Numbered from the stretch's first letter, positions 8,973-17,612 are shown. The stretch is 64,000 nt of DNA from Streptomyces aurantiacus (GCF_027107535.1 NZ_CP114283.1:7192001-7256000); one strand, 5' to 3'. The notes: generated from the letters alone by a model not told the origin. A program made the numbers and translations.

Positions 8973-10361
8973 TTGTCCCAACAGCAGCTCCGACGCGGTC
9001 CGTTGAGACCCGACCCCGAGCCGCACGTACCGCACGGACCACGGCCCGCGCGGCTCGTGCGCTGGCTGGGCGGATTCGGCTCCCTGGCCGCCGGTTACGC
9101 CGTGTTCCAGTCACTGGTGGGCGTTCTGCCGGACGGCATGGGCGGGCAGAGCGCCCGGTACGCCATCGCCGCGGTGAGCGGGCTCGGAACGGCCGTCGCG
9201 GCCTGGCTCTCGGCAGCCCTGCTCCGGGCCCGGCACGAGGACAACTCTCCCGTCGGCACAGGGCAGTTGCCTCCCTCCAGCGCCGCCCTTTCGGGGCCCG
9301 GGCCACTCCCCGAGCTCTTCTCCGCCGCTTATGGCACCCTCGCCGAACAGATCTGCGTCGTCGACGATCCCGTGCGCGGCCGGCTCACCGGCTGGTCGCA
9401 CTCCCTCGGCGAGAGCGGCCCCGGCCGGCCCACCTCCGTGGGCACCGCGTACGGCCTGCACACCATGCTCGACCTGGGCGTGCCCGACGGACGGATCGGC
9501 ACGGGCGACCTGGTGGACACGCTGTGGCGGCTGCGCCTGCCGGACGGCGGCTGGTCGGCCCGCTCGCAAGGCTCCCAGGCCCGCCCCGAGGTGACGGCCC
9601 TGGTCCTGGGCGCACTGGCCCGGGCGGGGGCCCCGCGGGAGCGGCTCGCCGACGAGGTGGCGGGCTGCGAAGCGGGCTTCACGCAGGAACTCGACCGCAC
9701 GGGGCGGGAGTTGACGCATGTCGTGACGACCGTGCTGCGCGGTCTGCTGCGTGCGGCGCCCGGTTCGGACGCGCTGCCGCTGCTGCGCGACGTACTCGTC
9801 GAGGGTGCGGTCACCGATCCGCGCCGCCGGCACCGCCGCTGCTGGGGATACCGGCTCGCGTCCTTCCACGGCCCGCCGTCGCCGCTGCACACCGCCCAGG
9901 CGGTGGTCGCCCTGGACCGTGCGGCCCACGTCCTGGGCGGCGAGAGCGGCAACGCGCGTGCGGCCCGCGAGGACGGCGTGCGCTGGCTGCTGGCCTGCCC
10001 TGACGCCCCGCACGACGCGTGCCTCGACCTGTCCAACCTCCGCGAGGAGGTGCGCAGGCCACGCACCGACGACCCGTCCCGCCACGAGGTCCTGAACGTC
10101 CGGCACTTCACGGCCTCCTGGGTCGTCCGCGCCCTGCTCACCCCCGGCGCCCGCGACATCGCACGCGAGGACGGCATCGAGGAGGACTGGCGTGAGCGGC
10201 TGAACGGTGCGGTGAGTGCCGTGTGGGCCGGGCAGACCGACGGCATCTGGACCTGGGTCCGTGACGACACCAGTGAGCTGCGCCGCCCCATGTGGATGAC
10301 CTACCAAGGCCTTTCGGCGCTACGGGCGCATGCCATGTGGGTATACCAACCGCATGGCTGA
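8973..10361 (+). CDS. Membrane-anchored toroid-like protein (prenyltransferase/squalene-cyclase fold suspected)
   Basis: A 462-aa protein of unknown function. TTG 8973 is chosen because a strong GGGGGGAGGGGAG stretch precedes it; GTG 8937 is possible. Two hydrophobic segments (about residues 35-55 and 65-90) suggest an N-terminal membrane anchor. The rest is helical and contains motifs reminiscent of the alpha/alpha-toroid of prenyltransferase/squalene-cyclase repeat proteins: TAYGLHTMLDLG, LRLPDGGWSARSQGSQARPEVTA (middle part) and a closing WTWVRDDTSELRRPMWMTYQGL. No DxDD or DxxD catalytic cluster stands out, so a binding role is as likely as catalysis. The cupin-like gene starts 16 bases after its stop, implying joint transcription. 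Confidence 0.65.
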   Translation: MSQQQLRRGPLRPDPEPHVPHGPRPARLVRWLGGFGSLAAGYAVFQSLVGVLPDGMGGQSARYAIAAVSGLGTAVAAWLSAALLRARHEDNSPVGTGQLPPSSAALSGPGPLPELFSAAYGTLAEQICVVDDPVRGRLTGWSHSLGESGPGRPTSVGTAYGLHTMLDLGVPDGRIGTGDLVDTLWRLRLPDGGWSARSQGSQARPEVTALVLGALARAGAPRERLADEVAGCEAGFTQELDRTGRELTHVVTTVLRGLLRAAPGSDALPLLRDVLVEGAVTDPRRRHRRCWGYRLASFHGPPSPLHTAQAVVALDRAAHVLGGESGNARAAREDGVRWLLACPDAPHDACLDLSNLREEVRRPRTDDPSRHEVLNVRHFTASWVVRALLTPGARDIAREDGIEEDWRERLNGAVSAVWAGQTDGIWTWVRDDTSELRRPMWMTYQGLSALRAHAMWVYQPHG

Positions 10362-10377
10362 GTCTGAGGGAGCGTGC

Positions 10378-11103
10378 ATGGGGGGACCACAGGTTCTGGC
10401 GACACGGCGACTGCTGTCCGAGGCACTGGACGGTGAACTGCCCGAGCACGAGCGGCTGTTGGCGGCCCGCTCGGTCGTCGCCGAGCTGGGGACCCCGGGC
10501 CGCCTGCTGGAGCTGACGGCCGAACTCGCCTCCGGCGAGGGGGATCCGCGCGGCTGCGCCCGGCTCTCGTACCGCCACGTCCTCGGCTTCGACAAGCTGC
10601 TGCTCATCGACGACGGCCCGCACCACATGCTGCGCGCCCATCTGTGGCACGCCGGGCGTGGTGCGATCGGCAAGGAGGACATCCACAACCACCGCTCCCC
10701 CCTCGCCTCCTCGGTCGTACGAGGACGGCTGGCGATGGAGCTGTACGCGCCCCGGGGCGACGGCGGGATCGAGGCGGACAGCTACCAGGAGTCCCTGGCC
10801 GACGGGTCGGCCGACTGGCTGCTGGAGCCCACGGGCCCGGCGCGGCTGCATCTCACGCAGGTCGCGGAGTACACGGCGGGCAGTACCTACGCCCTGCCCG
10901 CGCACACCCTCCACCGGGCGTGGTGCGACACGGCCGAGCCGACGGTGACGCTCTTCCTGGAGACGGGCAGCGGACGACGGCGGCACACGGACGTGTTCAC
11001 GGCGGCCGGCCCGCACCCGGGGACCGTACCGAAGGTGCCACTGGACGTGGACGACTACCTGGGAGAACTCAACGCGCTGGCGGAGTTGCTCAGAAGCTCG
11101 TGA
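10378..11103 (+). CDS. Cupin-like protein of unknown function
   Basis: A 241-aa soluble protein. ATG 10378 has GAGGGAG five bases upstream; ATG 10354 in the same frame overlaps the previous stop and lacks a ribosome site. The second half reads like one cupin barrel: HLWHAGRG, IHNHRSPLASSVVRG with paired His, then YALPAHTLHRAWC with a His near the place of the second cupin motif. This resembles metal-binding cupins such as cysteine-dioxygenase relatives, but the spacing is not classical and no reaction can be assigned. It follows the toroid-like gene by 16 bases, and its 3' end overlaps that of the convergent NUDIX gene by 14 bases. Confidence 0.65.
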   Translation: MGGPQVLATRRLLSEALDGELPEHERLLAARSVVAELGTPGRLLELTAELASGEGDPRGCARLSYRHVLGFDKLLLIDDGPHHMLRAHLWHAGRGAIGKEDIHNHRSPLASSVVRGRLAMELYAPRGDGGIEADSYQESLADGSADWLLEPTGPARLHLTQVAEYTAGSTYALPAHTLHRAWCDTAEPTVTLFLETGSGRRRHTDVFTAAGPHPGTVPKVPLDVDDYLGELNALAELLRSS

Positions 11104-11512
11104 GGGCCTGGCGCACGATGTCCAGGTTGTACTCGTCGATGTCGACGGTGTGCAGTCGGTCCGGGGTCAGCCAGTCGTGCGCCTGGTCCGGTTCGGGGAG
11201 GGTGACGTGCCGGGAGAGGGGCCTGACGAGGAAGTTGTCCTGCCAGTTCTTGATCTCGTGCCCGTGATACTCGCTCAGGAAGGACGATTCGCCGACCTTG
11301 CGGATCACCTCGCCGAGGAGCCCGGTCTCCTCCTTGAGCTCCCGCAGCACGCCGTCCGCGGGACTCTCGCCGGGCTCCAGCTTCCCGCAGGGCACGCCCC
11401 ACACCCCGGGAAGGAACCGCTCGGTCCTGCTGCGGCGCACCAACAGCACGCGGCCTTCGTGCATCACGACGGCGGCCGCCAGTCGCTTGTCGCCGGGGAT
11501 TTCCATGTCCAT
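11090..11512 (-). CDS. NUDIX hydrolase
   Basis: A 140-aa NUDIX-fold pyrophosphohydrolase. The NUDIX box is complete at about residues 43-65: G-x5-E-x7-REL-x-EE-x-G-L, with all metal-binding Glu present. ATG 11512 has GAGG upstream; ATG 11506 is also possible. Typical substrates are nucleoside diphosphates linked to another moiety; nothing here narrows this. The gene converges on the cupin-like gene with a 14-bp overlap of 3' ends, so the two mRNAs are partly antisense. Confidence 0.9.
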   Translation of the reverse strand: MDMEIPGDKRLAAAVVMHEGRVLLVRRSRTERFLPGVWGVPCGKLEPGESPADGVLRELKEETGLLGEVIRKVGESSFLSEYHGHEIKNWQDNFLVRPLSRHVTLPEPDQAHDWLTPDRLHTVDIDEYNLDIVRQALTSF

Positions 11513-11573
11513 GGTTCCTCGGTCCCTCGCCGGTCGGAGTCCACAGGGTTCTATACCCACGAAAGCATCAACG

Positions 11574-12383
11574 CTACCAGGAAGCGGTCCGCGGGCCGGG
11601 GCGATCGAGATGCCCCCGCTGGACCAGGGCCTGGACCTCGCCGTATGTGGGCGCGGTCCCCTCGACGGGGCGGCCCGCCCGGATCAGCGCGGCCGTCTCC
11701 AGGGCCGCGCCCAGGGCCCGGCGGTAGAGGAGGGAGCCGAGGCTGATCCGGCGTACGCCCAGGTCTGCGAGGACGGGGACGCTCGGGCCCGTGGGTGAGT
11801 AGAGGATGTTGAGGGGGACGTCCAGGGTCTCCACCAGGGCGGCGATCCGGGGCGGGTCACAGAGCCCGGGGACGAACACGCCGTCGGCGCCCGCCTGTTG
11901 GTAGGCGTCGAGGCGGCGGAACGTCTCGCGTTCGTCGCCGGCCCGCAGCCAGTGGGTGTCCGTGCGGGCGTTCACGAACAGGCCGGGTACGGCGGACTTC
12001 ACGGCCGCGATCTTCGCCGCGTGGAGTTCGGCGGGCACCAGGGTGCCGTCGGGCCGGCCGTCCTCCAGGTTGATGCCCACGACGCCGACGGCGGCCAGTT
12101 CGAGGGCGACCTCGGCGACGTCCTGCGGGTCGTCGCCGAAACCTCCCTCGGCGTCCACCGAGAGGAGGAACGGGCCGTGTCCCAGCGCCAGCGCCAGGGC
12201 GAGCGACGCGTCCCGGGTCGCCGCCGCACCGTCTGGCAGGCCCGCGGCCGCGGCCACTCCCAGGCTGGTCGTGCCGATCGCCGCGAAGCCCTGCGCGGCC
12301 AGGGCCGCCGCCGAGGCGTGGTCCCAGGCATTCGGGAGCAGCAGTGGGGTGTCCGCGTGGTGGAGCGCGGCGAACGCGGTCAC
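11574..12383 (-). CDS. Isocitrate lyase/PEP mutase-family protein
   Basis: A 269-aa TIM-barrel enzyme of the phosphoenolpyruvate mutase/isocitrate lyase superfamily. Recognisable elements are LLLPNAWDHASAAALAAQG (about residues 14-32), SVDAEGGFGDDPQDVAEVAL (metal-binding Asp), GINLEDG and PGLFVNARTDTHW. Short bacterial members act on 2-methylisocitrate, oxaloacetate or phosphonates, and the lyase Cys loop KKCGH is absent, so a methylisocitrate or isocitrate lyase role is unlikely. GTG 12383 is chosen since no ATG fits the conserved N-terminus and it forms a GTGA overlap with the stop of a 55-codon ORF. That coupling makes the small ORF upstream a probable leader or partner. Confidence 0.85.
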   Translation of the reverse strand: MTAFAALHHADTPLLLPNAWDHASAAALAAQGFAAIGTTSLGVAAAAGLPDGAAATRDASLALALALGHGPFLLSVDAEGGFGDDPQDVAEVALELAAVGVVGINLEDGRPDGTLVPAELHAAKIAAVKSAVPGLFVNARTDTHWLRAGDERETFRRLDAYQQAGADGVFVPGLCDPPRIAALVETLDVPLNILYSPTGPSVPVLADLGVRRISLGSLLYRRALGAALETAALIRAGRPVEGTAPTYGEVQALVQRGHLDRPGPRTASW

Positions 12384-12547
12384 GGGGTTCCGCCCAGGTC
12401 TGCGACGGCGTCGGCGCGGTAGGCCGATCGCGTGTGGTGGAAGGCGAGCCGGCGAAGTCGTCGCCGGGGCCCCGGGCGGGCGGCGGGCACCTCTTCCGGC
12501 GCCGGGGGTGCTGAGCCCGGAGCCGAGTGTGCTTCGTGAGGGGTCAT
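12380..12547 (-). CDS. Small 55-aa ORF coupled to the PEP-mutase-family gene
   Basis: ATG 12547 opens a 55-codon frame whose TGA (12382-12380) overlaps the GTG of the downstream PEP-mutase-family gene. The peptide begins MTPHEAHSAP, has a Pro/Ala-rich first half, then an Arg-rich stretch PRRRLRRLAFHHTRSAYRAD. No domain is recognised and no good ribosome site is seen, so it could be leaderless. Its position 18 bases from a strong inverted repeat and the stop/start overlap argue that it is translated. It could be a chance frame. Confidence 0.4.
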   Translation of the reverse strand: MTPHEAHSAPGSAPPAPEEVPAARPGPRRRLRRLAFHHTRSAYRADAVADLGGTP

Positions 12548-12564
12548 ACGGCAACGCTAGGGGC

Positions 12565-12594
12565 GGTACGGTTCGGCGCCCGCCGAACCGTACC
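12565..12594. promoter_or_regulatory. Perfect 14-bp inverted repeat in a divergent promoter region
   Basis: GGTACGGTTCGGCG (12565-12578) and CGCCGAACCGTACC (12581-12594) are perfectly complementary arms with a 2-base spacer. The right arm runs on into CGAACCGTTCCGG, adding a third partial half-site. It sits between the leftward small ORF/PEP-mutase unit and the rightward secreted-protein gene, so it is more likely a regulator binding site than a terminator. Confidence 0.6.
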
Positions 12595-12695
12595 GAACCG
12601 TTCCGGAGGCCCTGCTCAGGCACCCGGAACGGCCGCCCGCGGCGGCCTCCGACCGACCGGGGCAACCTGCCGCCGGGCGGCGGCAACTGTCGGGC

Positions 12696-14135
12696 ATGAC
12701 TTCCGCACGACACACCCGTCCCACCGGCGCCACCGGCACCGCTGCCGGTGCCGCCGCTCCCGCCACGCACCGGCGTCGTCACGTCGCCCGCAAGCCCCTT
12801 GCGGGCAGCCTCGCGGCGACCGTCCTGCTCGCCGGGGCCTGGTACGCCACGGCGACGGAGCCGACGCCCAGGGCGGCCGCCGCGCCCCTGACCGTCACGA
12901 ACACCACCGTGAAGCTGCCCGCCAAGTTCCCCTATCTGTCGGCGGGTTACAACAACACCCGTGAGTGGACCCGGACCGCGACCGCCGTCGCGCCGAACGG
13001 CACCCTGCGCGTCGCCTGGCCCGCCGCCGACGGCGTCCACGTCACGACGCTCACCGCGGCGGGCAAGCGGTCCGGCTCCGACACGGTCGTGAAGGGCACG
13101 AAGGAGGTCGGCGGGCTGGTCTCGCACAACGACGGGTTCGCGCTGCTGACCCGGGTCTCCGACACCAACAAGTGGAAGGAGACAGCGGCGGCGCTGATCC
13201 GCTACAAGAACGGCAAGCAGGCGTTCCGCACCAAGCTCACCGGTACGTCGTCGCACGACACGGCCCCGCTGCTCGACGGCCGGCTCGCCTGGAACGGCAC
13301 GAAGTACGGCGCGTACTTCGTCGTCCACGGCGCGGGCGGCTTCGCGGACGGCCACTTCGGGGACAAGCTCGCGTACGTCAGCTCCAAGGGCGCCGCGCTG
13401 AAGGGTGGCTGGGGCTGGGGCTGCAGCCACAACGAGGGCATCGCCCTGCATGCCGAAACCTCCGGGGCCTTCACCTCCCTCTGCTTCGACGACTGGCGCT
13501 CGGGCCTGTTCGTCTCGACGGGCATCGGGGCACCGGACGACGCTCCGGCCGTGCAGCGCGAGCAGTGCTGGGCGGGCTACTGCGGCGGTACGTATCCGAG
13601 CCGCTCGGGCGACCTGGTCAGGTCGTCCACCGGCCGCTACGCCACCGCCTTCGCCTCCCGGGGTGCCGCCTCCGCCGCCAGGAACCCGGACGACGCCAGC
13701 GGCCGCGGCTGGACCGTGCAGCCGAGGACGAAGACGCACCAGGTGGCGCTCGCCTTCCTCAAGAACCGCGACACCCCCTCGGGCAAGCCGGTCCTCCTCA
13801 CCGACGCGCCCGGCACGGAGCACGTCAACGTCCGGGTCGCCCCGTACGGCAAGAGCCGCCTTCTCGTCTCCTGGGAGTCCCTGAAGAACGCCAAGTGCGC
13901 GGACGGGACGTGCACCGGGACCTTCACCGGCACCCACCTGCGCCTGGTGGACTGGAAGGGCAAGGCCCAGGGCGCGGACAAGGTCGTCCCTGCGCGGTTC
14001 ACGGGTGACATCGCGGTCCTCAAGGACGGGACGCTGACCTGGGCGTACGTCCCGGTCACGCCGTCCTACACGAGTGCCCTCACCGGTGCGTCACCCACCG
14101 CGACCTCCCTGCGGATCGGCCGGCTCGAGCCCTGA
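12696..14135 (+). CDS. Secreted protein of unknown function, probably beta-propeller-like
   Basis: A 479-aa exported protein. ATG 12696 gives a long basic N-region (RRRHVARK) followed by a hydrophobic core (LAGSLAATVLLAGAWYATA, about residues 35-53), a signal peptide or membrane anchor. The mature part is beta-rich with repeating blades such as GTLRVAWPAADGVHVTTL, YGAYFVVHG and GKSRLLVSWESL. Cys residues come in pairs (GCSHNEG...LCFDDW, CWAGYCGG, CADGTC), suggesting disulfides outside the cell. Family and activity are not recognised. It is divergent from the PEP-mutase-family unit across the 14-bp inverted repeat. Confidence 0.75.
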   Translation: MTSARHTRPTGATGTAAGAAAPATHRRRHVARKPLAGSLAATVLLAGAWYATATEPTPRAAAAPLTVTNTTVKLPAKFPYLSAGYNNTREWTRTATAVAPNGTLRVAWPAADGVHVTTLTAAGKRSGSDTVVKGTKEVGGLVSHNDGFALLTRVSDTNKWKETAAALIRYKNGKQAFRTKLTGTSSHDTAPLLDGRLAWNGTKYGAYFVVHGAGGFADGHFGDKLAYVSSKGAALKGGWGWGCSHNEGIALHAETSGAFTSLCFDDWRSGLFVSTGIGAPDDAPAVQREQCWAGYCGGTYPSRSGDLVRSSTGRYATAFASRGAASAARNPDDASGRGWTVQPRTKTHQVALAFLKNRDTPSGKPVLLTDAPGTEHVNVRVAPYGKSRLLVSWESLKNAKCADGTCTGTFTGTHLRLVDWKGKAQGADKVVPARFTGDIAVLKDGTLTWAYVPVTPSYTSALTGASPTATSLRIGRLEP

Positions 14136-14228
14136 GGCGGATCTGCTGCTTCCGTGCAACCCCCGCCGGGGCCCGGACGTCTCAACCGGCGCCAGGAGTG
14201 CGCGTACGGGGACGGGAAGGACGGGGTG

Positions 14229-14669
14229 ATGACCGGCGAGGGGAAGCACGGGTTCGTCAGGAGCGTGCGGCGGTTCTTCCGAAGCGTGCGGCGGTTCTTC
14301 CGGCTCCCCCGGGAGATGCCACGCCACCCGTCCCCGGTCGTGCCCATGCTGCGGGTGTGGCTGTTCGGTCTGGCCGTGGGCGCTCTTCTCGCGGCCTTCA
14401 CCTGGGACGAGGGGGACGCGTCGCCGGCGCTGATGGCGATCCCCGCGTGGCTGGCCATGCTCGACGACGTGATCGAGGGGGTGCGGCACCGCTGGCCGGC
14501 CCTCGCGGCGGGGTCGCTGGTCTCATGGGGCTTCGTCCGGTCCGAGGTGGCCCTGTCCGGCCCCGGGCACTCCCTGTGGGGCGAGTTCGGGGTCTTCGCC
14601 TGCGCGACGGCCCTCGCTCTGGCGACGTTCACCGGCGTCACGCGACTGCCTCAGCACCGGCACCCGTGA
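14229..14669 (+). CDS. Small membrane protein with duplicated basic motif
   Basis: A 146-aa protein with about three to four membrane segments (about residues 43-62, 67-85, 95-112, 118-138). ATG 14229 has GAAGGA seven bases upstream. Near the N-terminus the motif RSVRRFF occurs twice in tandem, encoded by a 20-bp DNA duplication, giving a strongly basic amphipathic stretch before the first membrane helix. No family recognised. It ends 10 bases from the convergent DUF2264 gene. Confidence 0.65.
   Translation: MTGEGKHGFVRSVRRFFRSVRRFFRLPREMPRHPSPVVPMLRVWLFGLAVGALLAAFTWDEGDASPALMAIPAWLAMLDDVIEGVRHRWPALAAGSLVSWGFVRSEVALSGPGHSLWGEFGVFACATALALATFTGVTRLPQHRHP
14262..14302 (+). repeat. 20-bp tandem duplication inside a membrane-protein gene
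   Basis: The 20-mer AGCGTGCGGCGGTTCTTCCG occurs at 14262-14281 and again at 14283-14302, a period of 21 bases, so reading frame is kept and the peptide RSVRRFF is doubled. It looks like a recent slippage duplication. Confidence 0.85.
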
Positions 14670-14678
14670 CCCGCGCGC

Positions 14679-16406
14679 TCACTCGCGCACGACCGTCACC
14701 TCTCCGTCCCGCAGCCTCGCCCGCACCCCGGACCCGCCCTTCCAGCGGACGTGGATCCCGTCCGTCCCCTCCGTCCGCACCTCCACCGACTCCTCCAGAG
14801 GAACGGGCTCCGGCTCTGCGGTGAGACGGGCGAGGGCCACGAACAGGCTGTCCGCGGACGTGGTGACGCCCGTCGGACCGTCCGGCGAGTCCAACAGGCC
14901 GTGCCCGGGCAGGAGTTCGGTACGCAGGCCCTCCCCCGCCGCCCAGCCCGTGACCCGCACCGACGTCCCTTCGGGCGCGCCCGACACACAGAACGCCCGT
15001 ACCTCCACCGCGCCCTCGGCGAGCACGAGGCTCGTGACGGCGGCTCCCTGGGCCGCCGTGTGCCGGGAGGCCGCCCAGCCCTCGCCGGCACCCAGTGGCT
15101 CGATGCCGGTACGGCTCGCGTCGCCGCCCACGACCACGCTGTTGTCGTACGACTCCGGGGGCCGCGCGAGCGCTGTGGGCGCCGTGACCGTCGAGTACGC
15201 GAGGCGCGTGTAGTACGGGTCGTAGCGGACGTCCTCGCTGCCGTGATTGTGCAGGCGCACCAGTCCGTCCGAACGCGTCGACTGAAGCAGCCAGTTGGGC
15301 GGTCCGACCGGCCGGGCCGCGTCCTCCCGCTCCGCCGGGCCGGGCCGTTCGCCCGCGGTCCACACCTCGTGGTCCGGCGGAAGCAGCAGCCCGAGGAATC
15401 CCTTGCTCGCCCAGTACGGGGACGCCGGGCCCGAGTAGCCCTGGAGGACGGCCGGTTCGGGGCCGTGCCAGCCCGGCGTGAGCAGGCCGCGGTCGTCCAC
15501 GGCTCCCCGGTCGAGGAAGTACTTCAGCGCGCCGGACGCCAGCCGCCGCGTCTCCCCCGGCGGCAGCGGTGTACGGCCGGTGAGCGCGCCCAGCCACAGG
15601 GGGGCCGTCGTCGCGAAGCGGTACGTCAGTGAGCGGCCCTGGTGCATCGGCGCGCCGTCGCCCCCGAACAGCCGGGCGTAGTCGGCGAGATGGGCCGACA
15701 GCCGGCCGCCGTAGAGGTCCAGCAGGCGCTCGTCGTCCGCGAGCCACGCGTGCAGCACCGGATACAGGTGCATCGCCCAGCCGTTGTAGTAGTCGAAGGC
15801 CCGCCCGTCGCCGTCGGAGTACCAGCCGTCGCCGACGTACCACTGCTCGATGCGGTCGAGGCCCCGGTCGACGGCGGCCCGGGACAGCTCGGGCTCGTAT
15901 CCGGCCTCGGCCAGGAAGCCGCCGACCGTCACCGGGAACAACTCCCAGTTGCAGGGCCAGGGTTGTGCCGTCAGCGCGTCCCCGAGCCAGGCCGCGGCCC
16001 GCTGCCGCACGCCGTCGTCGAGGCGGTCCCAGAGGAGGGGGCGGGTCAGACGCAGGGCGAGGGCGATCGAGGCGGCCTCCACGAGGGGCTGGCTGCGGTC
16101 CTCGATACGCGGCCAGACGCCCGCGGTTCCGGCGGCGAGCCCTTCGGCGTACCGCTCCAGGGCCTTCTCGTCACGGCGGAACGCCGCCAGCATCAGCGTG
16201 CGGGCGTACCCCTCCAGCCCGTCGGAGAGGCGGCCGGACCAGCTCGTGTGCTCGCCGGGCAGATGGTAGAGGGCCCGGTCCCCGGACGCGTACGGCTCGA
16301 CCGCCGCGAGCAGAGTGTCGGCGGCGGCCTCCCAGTGGGCGCGCGTGTATCCGGTGTACGGGCTGAGGGTGCGGTCCTCGGGAACGCCTGCGGGGCCTGC
16401 GGGCAT
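14679..16406 (-). CDS. DUF2264-family protein, probable pectin-degradation enzyme
   Basis: A 575-aa cytoplasmic protein; no signal peptide. ATG 16406 follows CAGGAAG. The helical toroid half contains LYHLPGEHTSWSGRLSDGLE, RIEDRSQPLVEAASIALALR, CNWELFPVTVGGFL and WYVGDGWYSDGDGRAFDYYN, characteristic of DUF2264 proteins (relatives of glycoside-lyase/hydrolase alpha/alpha toroids). The remaining C-terminal part is a beta sandwich. DUF2264 genes often sit in rhamnogalacturonan or other plant-cell-wall utilisation loci, and here the next gene is a rhamnogalacturonan-acetylesterase-like gene on the same strand. The exact reaction is not established. Confidence 0.85.
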   Translation of the reverse strand: MPAGPAGVPEDRTLSPYTGYTRAHWEAAADTLLAAVEPYASGDRALYHLPGEHTSWSGRLSDGLEGYARTLMLAAFRRDEKALERYAEGLAAGTAGVWPRIEDRSQPLVEAASIALALRLTRPLLWDRLDDGVRQRAAAWLGDALTAQPWPCNWELFPVTVGGFLAEAGYEPELSRAAVDRGLDRIEQWYVGDGWYSDGDGRAFDYYNGWAMHLYPVLHAWLADDERLLDLYGGRLSAHLADYARLFGGDGAPMHQGRSLTYRFATTAPLWLGALTGRTPLPPGETRRLASGALKYFLDRGAVDDRGLLTPGWHGPEPAVLQGYSGPASPYWASKGFLGLLLPPDHEVWTAGERPGPAEREDAARPVGPPNWLLQSTRSDGLVRLHNHGSEDVRYDPYYTRLAYSTVTAPTALARPPESYDNSVVVGGDASRTGIEPLGAGEGWAASRHTAAQGAAVTSLVLAEGAVEVRAFCVSGAPEGTSVRVTGWAAGEGLRTELLPGHGLLDSPDGPTGVTTSADSLFVALARLTAEPEPVPLEESVEVRTEGTDGIHVRWKGGSGVRARLRDGEVTVVRE

Positions 16407-16568
16407 CGGTCGGGCTTCCTGTCTCGCTCGGGGTCGTGCGGTGTGCGTCCGCGGAAGTGCGCGGCGTGCGCGGGCGGGGTCGTGCGGTGTGCGCGGGCGG
16501 GCCGGCACGGTGTGCGCGCGTGAGCCTGGGGCGCCCCGGTTCCGGACGGGACGCCCCAGGGGTCAAGC

Positions 16569-17612
16569 TCACCTCACCAGGCGTCCGGGCACCAGGTGTT
16601 GGGCACGCAGTTCGTCACGGACGAGTTCCGCGTACGCCGTGGCGCCGACTGCGGAGGTGTGGGTGTTGTCGCGCTTCTCGTTGTAGAGGTACAGCGTCTT
16701 GGACCCCTCCACACCCAGCGACTCCACCAGTGCCTTCGTCCTGGCCGTGAGGTCGATGAGCGGGACGTGCCGGTCGGCGGCGACCGCGCGGGTGACGGCG
16801 GGGTGGTCGACTCCGAGGCCGTTCACCAGGAGGGCCGTGTTGTTGTCGAGCGTGCCGTCGGCGTTGAACCAGCGGCGGACGATGGGGGTGACCAGAACCG
16901 GGCGCCCGCCCTTGTCCCGTACGCCCGCGACGAGCGTCTCGAGGTTCGCGCGGTACGTCGCAGCGTCGGTCTGCTTGTCGTTGTGGGCGAGCTGGATGAG
17001 GACCAGGTCGCCCTTGCGGACGAGCGGCTGGACGGTCGCGAAGAGCCGCGGGTCGGCGAGGTAGGTGACCGTACTCTCCCCGGAGTCCGCGTAGTTGGCG
17101 ACGGAGGCGCCCTTGCGGAGGTACTGCGGAAGCTGCTGGCCCCAGCCGGAGTAGGGGTCGCCGGGCTGGTCGCAGACCGTGGAGTCGCCGACGAGGAAGA
17201 TCTGGCGGGTCTGGTGCCGGCGGGCCGGGGTGACGCGGATGTCGGCGAGAGCGGGCGCCGAGCCGCCGATGACCAGGTCCAGGCCGGGGGTGCCGTCGGC
17301 CGCGGTGGGCTCGCCCTCGGGGGTGCGGACGTTCACGGTGAAGCTGCGGGTCACGGGCTCGCCCGCCGCGGTGGGCGTCTCGGCGAGCAGCGTGCGCCGG
17401 GTCTCGCCGCTGATCCCGGTGCTCGCCGCGGTGTCACCGCCGAGCCGCACCCGGACGTCGTACGTGCCGGGCGCGACGTCGAAGTGGCATGCGGTCGCCG
17501 TGCAGTTCTCCAGCCCCTGGCCCCGGCCGTGCGGCTGCGCCTCGGCCGGGACGACGGACAGGGCCGAGGCGGCGGTCAGCGCGGCCAGCAGGGTGATCGT
17601 CGTGCGTCTCAA
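16569..17612 (-). CDS. Secreted SGNH esterase, rhamnogalacturonan acetylesterase-like (CE12)
   Basis: A 347-aa secreted deacetylase. Residues 1-25 are a Sec signal ending VPAEA. An N-terminal beta domain (about 30-125) precedes the SGNH hydrolase: nucleophile block FLVGDSTVCD (about 138-147), block II GESTV, block III QLAHNDK and the C-terminal DNTHTSAVGA with the catalytic Asp/His pair. This fits carbohydrate esterase family 12, which removes acetyl groups from rhamnogalacturonan in pectin. An AAGCGCTTTCTA operator-like site lies about 100 bases upstream. DUF2264, two GH43 enzymes and a LacI gene nearby support a pectin role. Confidence 0.9.
   Translation of the reverse strand: MRRTTITLLAALTAASALSVVPAEAQPHGRGQGLENCTATACHFDVAPGTYDVRVRLGGDTAASTGISGETRRTLLAETPTAAGEPVTRSFTVNVRTPEGEPTAADGTPGLDLVIGGSAPALADIRVTPARRHQTRQIFLVGDSTVCDQPGDPYSGWGQQLPQYLRKGASVANYADSGESTVTYLADPRLFATVQPLVRKGDLVLIQLAHNDKQTDAATYRANLETLVAGVRDKGGRPVLVTPIVRRWFNADGTLDNNTALLVNGLGVDHPAVTRAVAADRHVPLIDLTARTKALVESLGVEGSKTLYLYNEKRDNTHTSAVGATAYAELVRDELRAQHLVPGRLVR

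Noticed and set aside
6648..9035. 795-codon minus-strand frame across the EEP and TetR genes
   Set aside because: It spans two genes and their gap with Arg/Gly/Val-rich noise; the plus-strand genes are well supported.
12384..13937. Upstream extension of the PEP-mutase frame
   Set aside because: The frame is open for 500 more codons, but they are antisense to the secreted-protein gene and carry no motif; GTG 12383 gives the right length.
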